Assembly: GCA_039619475.1 (NCBI GenBank)
Contig: CM077116.1
Span: forward strand, 17,481,443 to 17,545,442
Reading direction: 5' to 3'
Origin: Icerya purchasi
Taxonomy: Eukaryota; Arthropoda; Insecta; Hemiptera; Monophlebidae
DNA length: 64,000 bases
Below, piece after piece: positions 10,500-20,941 of this stretch (the stretch's first letter is position 1; each line of letters starts with the position of its first letter). A model generated the notes under the pieces. It did not search any database. It was not told the DNA's origin and saw only the letters and a program-made list of their open reading frames with translations. Position numbers and translations under genes: made by a program.

Positions 10500-13400
10500 G
10501 AATGAGAAGCGGAAACAGATGTTTATGCAATCAGATATGGAAGATAGGAAAGACTCAAGTGCTGGAATGACCGAGGGTGATGGCAAGGAGAGGACAAAAG
10601 CTGCGCAATACGGAGTTGGAAGACCAATAGACAAAAGAGAAGAGTAAAAGGAAGAACGTTCGGAAGCGATATAGGTGCACTCAAACAAAATGTGATTAGC
10701 GTCACCTATAAAGCTGTGAGAGGAAGGGTGTAGGGGACAGTGAGGAGAGGGGACTAGAGAAAAGCGAAATAAGGAAGCAGGAAGCAAACAGTGCCCAAAA
10801 CGTAGGCGACAGATTGCAGAGAGAGTTGAACGCTGCATGGAGGGAAAATTGAAAAAAAAAATGGATAAGACGGTAGATTAGGCTGGATAAAGAGATAGAA
10901 GGAATCCGGATTTGAGAATGAGGAGGAATACGAATTTAACCATAGTTTGGAATGAGCTGAAGTGGAGAGGAGATTAATATTATGAGATGAAAAGACGCTG
11001 AGGAATTCACCGGTAGAAGAGGATGAACAAGCTAGTGTATCGGCCGACTCCTTACCATCGACTCCAGAGTGGCCAGGAATCCGCAGTAGGTCAATTTGGA
11101 TAGATCGAGAACGGAAAATGTTGTGAATAAGAGAGCGTATGAGAAGGATTATGTAATCAACAGAGGAAGAAGGAAAAGAAGAGGAAATGGCTTGAAGGAC
11201 ACTGTGGGAATCCGATATAATAAGAACTTCATGCGAAACTAGGGAAGAAGCAACAAAAAGGACAGCACAGCAGTAGACTCGGCATAGAAAATTGAACAAA
11301 AGGAAGGAAGTTTGAAGGTTTCCAAATAATTTGAGGAAGGACAAAAGAAGGGTGAGCCAACTCCATTGGGTCCTTTGGAACCGTCAGTGAAGATCGCAAA
11401 ATGATTAGGGAAAAGAGAGCCAACGGTATTTAAAAATTGTGATTGGACAACATGATGAAGAAGAGGTTTGGTAGGGCAAGTTAGAAATAAACAATTAATA
11501 GGATGTAGGTGTGTGGAAAAATTGGAAGAAAAGTATGGCAACTTGTCGTATGAATAAATATAAGGAGAAAACTGAGAGAGTCGGGTGGAAATGAGAGATA
11601 GTATTGGCGTTTTGTTGGTGGCAAATCGCCAGTTGCGGTGGATATAAGAATAGGAATTAACAAGGGAGGAAGAAGAAATAGGAAGACGTTTGATTAAAAA
11701 GCGGTAACCCAGATAGGACCTTCGAACGAAAAGAGGAGGGATGAGTGATTCGGCATGTAGAGCGGGGATAGGAGTAGACTTTCCTGCTCCCAGACAGAGA
11801 CGAAGACAAACATTTTGAACACGATCTAGTTTGGAGAGCAAGGATCTGGAGGAATTTCCATATATAAAACAACAATAATCAAGGATAGAACGAATAAAGG
11901 ATTTGTAGAACATTAGTAGAATGCATGGATCTCCACCCCAATCAGTATGGGAAAGAGACTTTATCAGGTTGAGCCGTTTGAGGGAAGACAGATAAAGATG
12001 GTTGATGTGATTATGGAACGAAAGGCGACTGTCTAGAAAAATACCTAAATAACGGAAAGAGGAAGAAAGAGGGATCGCAACGTTATTGATGACGAGGCTA
12101 ATTAGGGAGGGGTCAAAAGGACGGAGAGTAAAAACAACAACAGAGGATTTAACGGATGAAATTGAAAGATGTATATTTGATAGAGAATTTTCTAATGATG
12201 TTAAAGAATTTTGGAGCTGGGAGCTGGCGACCGAAATATTACGATGAGAGAAGTAAATGAGGATATCATCGGCGTAAAAAAGAGAAGGTGAACTTAGAGA
12301 AATGGAAGCAATATTGATAAAATAGATGTTGAACAGTGTTGGACTAAGACAGGAACCTTACGGCAATCCGCGGAATACTGACCTAATGTAGGTTTTAGAA
12401 GGAGTAGAAAGAATAACAGTTCTGCATTTAAAAAGATTACTAATGAGGGAAGAGAAGTGAGCGGGAATATTAAAGGAAAGCATTATCTCAAACAAAGTAG
12501 GGAGGTGAACATTGTCGAAGGCCGCAGTGATATCAACAAAAGAAGCAACAAGAAATTCTTTACGGATGAATGCCGCGTAGACGTCTACCAAGAACGAACT
12601 GATACAATCCGGGGGGCCGCGACCAGGGCGAAAACATACATGTTATTAGGCAGTAAATCGTTACGTTCGAGCCACCAGACAAGACGTCTGTTAATTAAGC
12701 TTTCGAAAAGCTTTCTAACGCAAGAAGCAAGAGAAATTGGACGAAGAGCTGAAGAATTAAGCTTTGGGATCGGGATGATGATAAAGGTATTCCAAGAGGA
12801 AGGAGTGGAGCAGGAACGAAGAAAGGAGTGAAATAAGTTCAAAAGGAACCGAAGAGAGTACTCAGACAGGTTTTTGAGAATGGGGAAGGAAATTCCATCT
12901 TTTCCAGGAGAGGAATTCCCTGAATTACGTAAGGATGCTTCTAATTCTGTAAAAGTAAATGGGGAAACCAAAAAATGTGAGGAGGTGGAAGTGGACGGCA
13001 TGAAACAGGATTCTTGAAAGTTTGGAACGTAACTGGGAGCTATAGAATTCAAAAAAGGGATTAATTTATCGGGAGAAAGATTCTGATTAGAAGAACGTGG
13101 GGAGAGAGAGGACTTAAAGGACTTGGCCATACTCCAGATACGAGAAACAGGAGTGGAGCGTGAAAAGGAAGAACAGAAGCTTTTCCATGAATTTCTTTTC
13201 GCCATTTTCAAGGTAAATCTAGCTTTCCCATTGGCTCTTTTATGGGCGATAAAGTTGTTGTGAGTGGGGGAGGAACGGAAGGTTCTAAATGTAGATAAAC
13301 TAAGGTCGAAAGCAACTTTACAATCTTGGTTCCACCACAAGGAGGAAGACATTTTGGATTTATTATGGGCAAAAGCTCGAACGGGAGGGGAAGAACAAGT

Positions 13401-14246
13401 TAAAGCAGCAGAGACGGAGTCAATGAAGAAATCGTATTGAGAGGAAGGATTCAAGTTTGTTGAGATTGAAGAAAGTGAGGAATCAACAAGAGAACGAAAG
13501 TTGGACCAATCTACTTTAGAAAGGATCCACTTTGGAGTCTGAAGACTGTTAGGAGGAGATGGAAGAGGGATTTCATTGAAGGAAATAATTATAGGAGTGT
13601 GATCACTACCAAAGGTACCGTCCAAAGTACTCCACGAACAGCTAAGACCGAGACCAGGAGATGTAAAGGAAAGATCAATAGAGCTAAGAGCGGAGTGACT
13701 TCGGATACAAGTAGGGGAACCATCATTTAGGAGGACCAGGTCATTTTGGAGGATAAAATTCTCTAAAATCGTGCCATTGCTGTTGTAAGAAATACAACCC
13801 CAGAAGGGTGAATGGGCATTCCAATCACCGTCAATGAGGAATGGGGGAGAAAGTGAGTTAGTAAGTGTCTGAAAAGGGAAGTTGCGCAGATCGTAATTAG
13901 GAGGAATATAAGCGGATATAACATTTAGAGGACTGGAAGAGTGGTTAGGAATAGAGATATGAACTAAATTGGGATAAGGAGGATTAGGAGGAAACAAAGT
14001 TTGAGTGTCATGAGTTGTGAATGGGATGTCATTTCTTACCAAAATAGCCGCTCCACCGTAGCCGTCACTGCGGTTAGAGCAAATGATGGAGAAATCTCGG
14101 AAGTTTATGTCTGAAGAGCTTTTTATCCAAGTTTCTGAAAGTAGTGCTATGTTAATATTGTGATAATCTAGTAGATGCTCTAGAGCATTTTTGTTAGCCT
14201 TGATACTCCGACAGTTCCATTGTAGTATTCTAAGTCGACAGGACAT
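10500..14246 (-). pseudogene. LINE ORF2 (endonuclease-RT-RNase H) with stop in RT motif B
   Basis: The likely start is the Met of MSCRLRILQWNCRS at 14246, not the earlier Met at 14378, because the endonuclease begins here in the sister copy. Endonuclease motifs: LLSETW, GDWNAHSPFWG, SDHTPIII. The RT entry (SSPGKDGI, IIIPIPK, RPISLASC) is intact to about 12600, where a frameshift occurs. The next frame has FVDITAAFDNVHLP, then FRGLP*GSC: the Gln of the motif B PQGS has become a stop (12358-12360). The palm box reads YADDILIY. RNase H motifs TDGSKG, SDSHSVLQ and IPGHSGVDGKESADTLA lie in two further frames (frameshifts near 11240 and 10800). Dead. Confidence 0.85.
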
Positions 14247-14457
14247 TGTACGTTTTAGAATAGAAGGAATACGAGGGAAGAAAATAAAAGGGATAGAGAG
14301 GGATGGAATATAAAATGCAACGAATTGTCGAGTAAGGCCAAAGGATACTACAAACTGAGAAAGTAGATACAGAAACAAACACAGTGTTGAGAGATATGGT
14401 GATAAACCAATAGGATTTAAAAAAAGAAGACTGAAGAATGAAGAAGAAGTGAATTAA

Positions 14458-14820
14458 AAGCTCCCTCTGCTCAAATAAATCCTTGCAAGAGGGTCATCGC
14501 ATGCTATCAACTAAACTAGTTAAAGGCAGCAAGCAACGCCGACAAAACGCTTTGATAAAGAAGGAATAAGAATAGGGATTGAAATGATAAAAGGAAAGTA
14601 AAAGCTCCCGTCGCTCAGAACAATCATTGCGGCTGGGTCCTCGTATGCTATCAACCAACCTAGTTAAAGGAGGCAAGCAACACCGAAAGAACGCTAAGTG
14701 GAAAATGAAAATGAACGAAAAAGGCTCCCACCGCTCAAATAAATCATTGCATGTGGGCCGTCGCATGCTATCAACTAACCTAGTCAAAGGCAGCAAGCAA
14801 CGTCGACGAAACGCCATAAA
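14458..14820 (-). repeat. Three tandem repeats in the LINE ORF1-ORF2 spacer
   Basis: Three diverged copies start near 14458, 14604 and 14728 (units about 146, 124 and 93+ bp). Each holds GCTCCC, CAATCATTGC or its variants, ATGCTATCAAC, CCTAGT, AAAGG and GCAAGCAAC in the same order. The spacer of the sister copy (7361-7809) does not show them. A 178-codon minus-strand frame across the array repeats LLPLTRLVDSMR; I read it as translation of the repeat, not a gene. Confidence 0.75.
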
Positions 14821-15002
14821 AACAAAAGAAAAGGAAAGACAATTTATGACGATTATGTTATGTCTGTGGAAAATTATAGTGTGGATAGTAGTATGAAAAT
14901 AGGATAAAAAGTTGTGTATCTTAAAAGGAATAATTAGAGAAGGAAAGAAGGAAAAATAATAAACAAATAGGAAACTTAAAGTCGGAGATCGTGTCTGGTT
15001 AG

Positions 15003-16508
15003 CTATGTCGAAGATTGTAAAACCTGACATATGGCTAAAACTTTATCTTCTAAATTAGGAATGTTGAAATTTCTAAGAGCAGATAGAAGTGCAGAAGTTA
15101 GGACATTAGGAGTAGAAAGAGCAGAAGAGTTATTTAGAGAAACGTTGATACCGTTTGCAGATGATTCAGTATTGGTGATTTTAGAGGTAGAAGGAGTTGT
15201 TGAAGGAAATGGGGGAAGCTTAGGAGCATGGGAACGATAGCCTTTTGTGGTAGCACTCTTGGATAGACTAGAATAATATTTATTGAGGGGATTTTGAGTT
15301 TTCGAGTTGGAGTAATGTTTTTGGACTGGAATAGTAATGTAAGAGGAAGAAGAACTGCTTGAGTAGTTTTGTCGCTTCCTCTTTGTGGTGGTGGATGATG
15401 AATTCGGAAGGGGAGGGAAGTTGGCAGGGTTAGACACGTCGGCAAAAGTAAATGCAGGAGAGACCAGTTTACCTTGGCTGATTTCTTTTGCTTCGGAAAA
15501 GGAAATGTTTTGCAGACTCATAATTTTATGTATTTTGACTTGGTCTTTATAGACTTCACAATTAGGATCTAACGCAGAGTGATTTCCGCCGCAAAGAACA
15601 CAATGGAAGCAGGCTGTACCATTTTGCTGGGTAATAGTGCACTCGGAAGAGGCATGACTACCAGCGCATAGAGAGCAAACAGTTTTACTACGGCAGGAAG
15701 AACTGAAGTGACCAAAACGGAGGCAATTACGGCATAACTTGGGTTTCCGGATCACTGGTTCAACCTTTACATGATAAGAATCGTAAAAATAAATACAAGG
15801 AGGAAGAACAGTGCCCAGGATTTTAATTTCGACAACTGGAATAGGAATGAAGGAGTCGTCTTTACGCTTTTTCATTCTTCGAATACTGGAAATCGGTATT
15901 TCGGATGAACAATTTAGCAGGAGTTCGTCAATAGATAAATCAGAAGGAATGTCTCGGATTATACCGAAACAGAAAAGTAGAGATTGAGGGATAAATGCTC
16001 GAATCTTCAGCTCTTTATGTATTTTATTGCTAAGTAAAAACTGATTAGCTTCGCTAATAGATGTAAAATTTAATTTGATTAAATTTTTCCCTGATCGCGT
16101 AATCGAAGAAAGTCCATTAACTTTCTTGTAAAACAATCTAGCTAACGACATGGGATGAAAATTAGCGATGTTTTTATCATCTAGGCTTTCGACTAGTACA
16201 ACAATCTGGCCTTTATAATTATCAGGAAAGGTGGAAATAATATTAGATTCGCTTACATTGTCGGTGCTATTTAAATTAGACAAGTTAGTTTGTGCGGATG
16301 TAAGATCCATCTTAGTTATATTATCATTAATTTCTACTGAAATGTTATTATTAGAAATAGAAGATGGAGCACTAGCTGAAGGAGGAGAAGTTGCGATCGG
16401 AAGAGATCTATTTTTATTCGCTGGTTTTGTGACATTAGCCGCGCTTTTAACGACCGAACGGGAATTAAGCGGAGGAGGCTTGCCTCCCCCGTCAGACGAG
16501 TCGGGCAT
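15003..16508 (-). CDS. LINE ORF1 (gag-like) with three CCHC-type knuckles
   Basis: An intact 501-codon frame starting MPDSSDGGGKPPPL. The N-terminal third is low complexity (Ser, Asn, Pro). A conserved core follows (VVLVESLDDKNIANFHPMS, residue 110 onward; RAFIPQSLLFCFGIIRDIPS), aligning with the ORF1 at 5775-7360. Near residue 255 are the Cys/His clusters CRNCLRFGHFSSSC, CSLCAGSHASSEC and CVLCGGNHSALDPNC. The last two differ slightly from the strict CCHC spacing, as in gag proteins of the I/R1 group. The C-terminal part is basic and serine-rich. The role inferred from the family is RNA binding and RNP assembly. An intact ORF1 beside a ruined ORF2 in one element is notable. Confidence 0.85.
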   Translation of the reverse strand: MPDSSDGGGKPPPLNSRSVVKSAANVTKPANKNRSLPIATSPPSASAPSSISNNNISVEINDNITKMDLTSAQTNLSNLNSTDNVSESNIISTFPDNYKGQIVVLVESLDDKNIANFHPMSLARLFYKKVNGLSSITRSGKNLIKLNFTSISEANQFLLSNKIHKELKIRAFIPQSLLFCFGIIRDIPSDLSIDELLLNCSSEIPISSIRRMKKRKDDSFIPIPVVEIKILGTVLPPCIYFYDSYHVKVEPVIRKPKLCRNCLRFGHFSSSCRSKTVCSLCAGSHASSECTITQQNGTACFHCVLCGGNHSALDPNCEVYKDQVKIHKIMSLQNISFSEAKEISQGKLVSPAFTFADVSNPANFPPLPNSSSTTTKRKRQNYSSSSSSSYITIPVQKHYSNSKTQNPLNKYYSSLSKSATTKGYRSHAPKLPPFPSTTPSTSKITNTESSANGINVSLNNSSALSTPNVLTSALLSALRNFNIPNLEDKVLAICQVLQSST

Positions 16509-16584
16509 ACAGCTAAATTATTAAATCGAAATAACGGTTAAACGAAACAGTAACGACGATTATTAGAAATGATAATATGTCGTA

Positions 16585-19558
16585 AAAAATGTGATTTCGG
16601 AGGCAGCCAACGCAACAATTCCAAAAGTAACACAAAGGAAGCGGAGCAGACCAGTTCCGTGGTGGTGCGATGACATTAAAAAAGCGATAACAGAGCGAAA
16701 ACGAGCTCTCAAGAAATATAAGTCAACTGGAAAGGTTGAGGACCTAATCACATTTAAGAAGTGTAGAGCAGCTGCCCGAGACCTCATCCGCAGCAAAAAA
16801 CAGGAGTCGTGGAATTCTTTTGCAGCATCAATTCCTCAAACAGTTAATGCTCACGTAATGTGGGAAAAAATCAGAACTATTAGTAACAGCAATAGTACCC
16901 GTACGCACCCAACATTAAAAGTCAATGGAGTTCACATAACAGAGACTAGAGATGTTGCAGAAGCATTTGCACATTATTTTTCCACAGAATTCTCGGCACT
17001 GAAGTATTCCAGCAATTTCCAACAGCAAAAAACACTTTATGTGAAACAGTCCATTAATTTCGATTCCAATGCTGACGATCCTTATAACTGCCCCTTTTCT
17101 ATGGCTGAACTAGACTTCCAACTTAAGTATCACACCAGGAACAGTGCACCCGGTGAAGATTCGATACACCCCTACATGTTGAAATATCTCCCGGGACATG
17201 TTAAGGAATTCCTACTGAATATATATAATCAGATATGGTCAGCTGGGGCTATTCCGGATGCATGGAAAGTTGCGACCGTCATTCCTATCCCAAAGGTGAA
17301 TAAAAATCCTTTCCAAGTTGAAAGTTATCGACCAATATCATTGCTGTCTGTCCTGTCTAAAACGATGGAAAAGATGGTGAACAGGCGACTTCTGCATTTC
17401 CTTGAAGCAAACGCTGTCCTATCACTAATTCAAGCTGGAGGCCGAAAATCAAAGTCAACCATTAATCATTTATTGAGCCTTCAAAGACAAATTGTATCTG
17501 CCTTTCATCGTCGACACCACCTTTATGCAGTATTCTTCGATATGGAGAAGGCATTCGACCGCGTATCGAGGCAACACTTGCTTCGGAAATTAAAAGCGGT
17601 CGGGGTGGGCGGTAAGCTGGGGCGATACATTCACAACTATCTGAGCGATAGATGGATTCAAATCCGAATTGGCTCCTCGATATCGAGAAAAGTTCCAATA
17701 GAGAACGGGGTACCTCAAGGTTCCGCCTTAAGTGCTACCCTGTTTATTCTCTATATAAACGATATTGTTGACTGCATCAGGCCTCCAGTAAGTGCTCGCC
17801 TATATATAGATGATCTAAACATATCCGTGGCATCTAACATCCCTTCCTTGGCCCAGTCTATCCTGCAAAATACAATTAATAGATTGCAGCAATGGTCAGG
17901 AAAGAATGGGCTGGATTTCTCCTCTCAGAAGTCTCAATACGTTGTGTTCCATAGAGGTCGTCCTGTTCAGAATCCGCCATCACTACAAGTGAACAATAGT
18001 CCAATTCCTTATAAAACAACAGCAACTTTCCTAGGCATCTTGATGGACGCCAACCTGACGTGGAAGCCCTTTATATCTGATTTAAAAACTAAATCCCTTC
18101 AGTCTTTAAGGGTAATCAAGTTCTTGTCAAATCCCAAATTTAATGTTCAGCCAAAGTTTCTCTTAAATATTTATAAAGCACTGGTCCTCAGCAAAATCAA
18201 TTATGGGAGTCAAGTGTACTCGTCAGCGAGTGGTTCCCTGTTAAAAACACTGGACCCAATCCATAACGTCGCTATTCGCATGATACTTGGCGCCCATCGT
18301 ACATCTCCAGCTAAAAGCCTATGTTCGTTAGCTGGTATACCACCGTTGTCTTACAACAGAAAGTTCTTCACTTATCGCGATATGCTTTCATGGGCTGCGG
18401 AGAATCATTGCGACGTAACTACGGAGCCTGATTTTCCCAAGGATAACCTACCTGAAGTCAATGCAATCTTGTTGCAAAATAACATAAAGCCCAACTTAAC
18501 ACCCAGAACGGACTTTTCAAAATTACCCCCACCCTGGGCTTCTTTTCAGGTAGAAGCTATCACAACTCTCACTGATAATAATCACCCACCGGCGCTGCGA
18601 GGGCACAGGGCACTAAATATTATTAATAAATATACCACGTTCTCGAAAGCATACACTGATGGATCCAAAGCTAATGAGTCCAAGGCTGCCCCAGCGGCAT
18701 GCGCTTTCGAAATAGACGGAATCGCAGAGGGCATGCGGTTGAACAACGTTGTATCCATTGCGGAAGCCGAAATGTATGCTGTGTTGTTTTGTCTTCAGGC
18801 ATACTTAGAACTGAGATCCCAACCGCTCGGAATCTTACTGGTGACTGATTCCTTGCAGTCCATATGTGCTTTGCAGTTAGATCACCCGGAATCACCAATG
18901 GTCCTAGAAGTCCTGGCTATCTTATACCAGTTGAGCCGAAGGGGATGCCGAGTTGTTTTTTTATGGGTCCCCAGTCATGCCGGTGTTCCGGGGAATGAGC
19001 GGGTTGACCTGGTCGCTCGGTCATTCATGATGTGCCCAATGCCGTTATTTGCTTTTGGTCCATTATCTCTGAGAGGTTTCCTGTCAGATACGGTCTTCGC
19101 ACAGTGGAGTCATGACTGGATGTCTCAGTCGACCTTCCTCAGGGAACTGAAGCCTACGACGGAGCCATGGTGGCCTCCAGTCGGAACAGAACGCAAAGTG
19201 TTTTCGGCAATCAATCGCCTGAGAACGGGACATACGTCCTTTTCCCACGACTATATCCTCAAACAAGCCCCAAAGCCAAGTACCTGCCCACTTTGTTCTA
19301 CCGATGAATACCCGTCAGTTTCGCATATCTTGCTGAAATGCACACGTCTAAATGGGTTACGGCGAGGCCAGATCACATCGATTGAAGACATCCTCTCAAA
19401 TACCCCTACTGCTTTGAACAATCTTATGACTTTCGTTCAGGCCAGCGAGATAAGGAGTATGTTTTAAACGTGGGTCCACTCACTGCGATAACCGAGGTAG
19501 TTACATGCAGCGAGTGGTTTAGTACCCCTTCTTAAATTTAAAAAAAAAAAAAAAAAAA
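16585..19558 (+). mobile_element. Family B (I-clade-like) LINE, 5'-truncated, intact RT-RNase H frame
   Basis: Inserted in the leader of the minus-strand family A element. It lacks ORF1 and the endonuclease; the body starts in the linker before the RT. The 3' UTR (19468-19540) has a long hairpin, arms CCACTCACTGC (19476-19486) and GCAGCGAGTGG (19507-19517), 10 of 11 paired. The tail is A-rich at 19540-19558. Two other family B copies carry hairpins with different stems but a similar loop. Confidence 0.85.
16591..19467 (+). CDS. LINE ORF2 fragment: reverse transcriptase, RNase H, zinc motif
   Basis: A 958-codon frame with no stop. The first codon is GTG at 16591, so this is not a real start; the frame is the C-terminal part of a longer protein. 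RT: RPISLL after VIPIPK (about residues 231-252), motif A FDMEKAFDRV near 316-325, motif B GVPQGSA near 373 and the catalytic box YIDD near 405 (the usual first residues FA are replaced, both Asp kept). RNase H: TDGSKAN near 689, AEAEMYA near 725, TDSLQSI near 752 and WVPSHAGVPGNERVDL near 792. C-terminal zinc motif of form C-x2-C-x9-H-x4-C near 899. All catalytic acids are visible, so the polypeptide could be active, but without endonuclease or promoter the copy is not autonomous. Confidence 0.9.
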   Translation: MISEAANATIPKVTQRKRSRPVPWWCDDIKKAITERKRALKKYKSTGKVEDLITFKKCRAAARDLIRSKKQESWNSFAASIPQTVNAHVMWEKIRTISNSNSTRTHPTLKVNGVHITETRDVAEAFAHYFSTEFSALKYSSNFQQQKTLYVKQSINFDSNADDPYNCPFSMAELDFQLKYHTRNSAPGEDSIHPYMLKYLPGHVKEFLLNIYNQIWSAGAIPDAWKVATVIPIPKVNKNPFQVESYRPISLLSVLSKTMEKMVNRRLLHFLEANAVLSLIQAGGRKSKSTINHLLSLQRQIVSAFHRRHHLYAVFFDMEKAFDRVSRQHLLRKLKAVGVGGKLGRYIHNYLSDRWIQIRIGSSISRKVPIENGVPQGSALSATLFILYINDIVDCIRPPVSARLYIDDLNISVASNIPSLAQSILQNTINRLQQWSGKNGLDFSSQKSQYVVFHRGRPVQNPPSLQVNNSPIPYKTTATFLGILMDANLTWKPFISDLKTKSLQSLRVIKFLSNPKFNVQPKFLLNIYKALVLSKINYGSQVYSSASGSLLKTLDPIHNVAIRMILGAHRTSPAKSLCSLAGIPPLSYNRKFFTYRDMLSWAAENHCDVTTEPDFPKDNLPEVNAILLQNNIKPNLTPRTDFSKLPPPWASFQVEAITTLTDNNHPPALRGHRALNIINKYTTFSKAYTDGSKANESKAAPAACAFEIDGIAEGMRLNNVVSIAEAEMYAVLFCLQAYLELRSQPLGILLVTDSLQSICALQLDHPESPMVLEVLAILYQLSRRGCRVVFLWVPSHAGVPGNERVDLVARSFMMCPMPLFAFGPLSLRGFLSDTVFAQWSHDWMSQSTFLRELKPTTEPWWPPVGTERKVFSAINRLRTGHTSFSHDYILKQAPKPSTCPLCSTDEYPSVSHILLKCTRLNGLRRGQITSIEDILSNTPTALNNLMTFVQASEIRSMF

Positions 19559-19694
19559 TAGCGATAAGAGAGGCGATTAGAATTACGAGTACGCAAGGTA
19601 AATGCGAAACAATAAAAGAAACGATCTCACCGATAGTACCGCAACAATTGAACGCAACACAAATAAACTTTATCGATGTAACAAAATCAGTCCA

Positions 19695-20918
19695 AACTTA
19701 TTTCCTCCTATCTATATATCAAAAACTGCTGGCGTTTTTCTCCTCATAAAATCAGAATCCTGTCGCTCATTGCTACCCGTCTTTCTAATTTTTCTCCTGT
19801 TGTCCTTTCCTACAACACTCTCCCGTACTTCTTTCATGACTTCAATAGCCTATGGCAGCCTATCAAATTTTCCTCTCTCCCACTTCGAGCCAATTCCTCC
19901 TCTCACGGTGCAGTCAACAATGAATTTCTTCATTTGTTGAATTCCTCTTTTTCTGCTCATGTATTGATCTTTACTGATGGTTCCAAGAACGAGGACAGCG
20001 TGGGTGGTGTGTTTATTGCTCCGTCGCTTCGACATTCTGAGTCCTTCCGGCTTTCTTCCTTCTGCTCTATTTTTTCTGCCGAGTCGATCGCCATCCTTCA
20101 GGCTATCTCTTATATTTCTTCTTTAAGCGATCTTTCTCAATTCCTCATTATTTCAGACTCTAGGGGCGTCCTTCAAGCCCTATCCTCTCCTCCTTCACAT
20201 TCTTCTGATAATATTATTCTCTCAATTCGTTCTCTTACCTCCACTTTGCAGTCCGTTCTATTCTCATTGATTTTTTGTGGGTCCCCAGTCATTCCGGAAT
20301 TGATGGCAATAATGCAGCCGATTCCTTGGCTCGTTCTGCTGGTCGTCTTGATTCATTCCTCAACCATTTTCCTTCTTCAGATATCCTTTCCTTATCCACC
20401 TCCAATCACGCCAGACTTTGGCGGGATATTTATCCCTCCCTATTTTCTAATCGTCATTCTCATTACCGTTTCATTCAGCCAATTCCTCGTTCCCTGTCTT
20501 GGTTCCATTCTATTCCTCTCAGTCGTCGCTCTTCTATTGTCTCCCTAATTCGTCTCCAGATCAATCATTCTCTCCTCCCTTCCTCTCGCTTTCGATTTGC
20601 TCTATCGCCTATTCCTGATTGTTCTCTCCACGATTGTGATCCTCCTCGTACATGTGATGCTAATCATATTTTCTTTGAGTGTCCTGCTCTTCGTAACGAA
20701 CGCTCCCTTTTATACAGTCAGCTCCTGTCATTAGGTCTCCCTATTCTCTATAACTCGTCATTTATCCTCTCCTTTCCTTCATCTTCTGTGGTGTCCGCAC
20801 TGCTGTCCTTTGTTGCGTCCATTTCGGACCGCTTAGTTATTTAATTTCTTAGCTTAGTTTTTTTGTTGTTGGGTCAATGCCGCTGGCGCGCCCAAAAAAA
20901 AAAAAAAAAAAAAAAATA
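19695..20918 (+). pseudogene. Family A LINE 3' fragment (RNase H and tail), one main frameshift
   Basis: Begins inside the RT-RNase H connection (similar to SIYNSWRFTPSKTPIL) with early frame breaks near 19740. RNase H is read in 19934-20270 (FTDGSKNEDSVGG, AESIAIL, SDSRGVLQ) and, after a shift near 20250, in 20275-20844 (WVPSHSGIDGNNAADSLA, then the C-terminal CDANHIFFEC). The 3' UTR ends with the hairpin 20870-20894: outer TGGG/CCCA, inner GCC (20879-20881)/GGC (20885-20887). Poly(A) at 20894-20918. The same subfamily inserted twice into the Penelope-like element at 37 and 39 kb. Confidence 0.85.
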
Positions 20919-20941
20919 CATTATCACTCTGTTGTTATAGT

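Larger units (their letters stand above)
10441..19690 (-). mobile_element. Family A LINE, near full length, interrupted by a family B LINE
   Basis: The poly(T) at 10441-10460 is its tail; the hairpin is at 10460-10486 with GTC (10467-10469)/GAC (10475-10477). ORF2 occupies 10.5-14.25 kb, a tandem-repeat spacer 14.46-14.82 kb and ORF1 15003-16508. The leader reaches about 16584, where the family B element starts. The reverse complement of 19559-19650 (GGTGAGATCGTTTC..TTTTATTGTTTC) resembles the leader of the copy at 5525, so the 5' end most likely resumes there and extends to about 19690. That split is inferred from similarity; I could not identify a clean duplication. Confidence 0.65.

Noticed and set aside
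14494..15030. 178-codon minus-strand ORF with repeated LLPLTRLVDSMR
   Set aside because: It is the translation of the three tandem repeats in the LINE spacer, overlaps the end of ORF1 and has no partner in the sister element.
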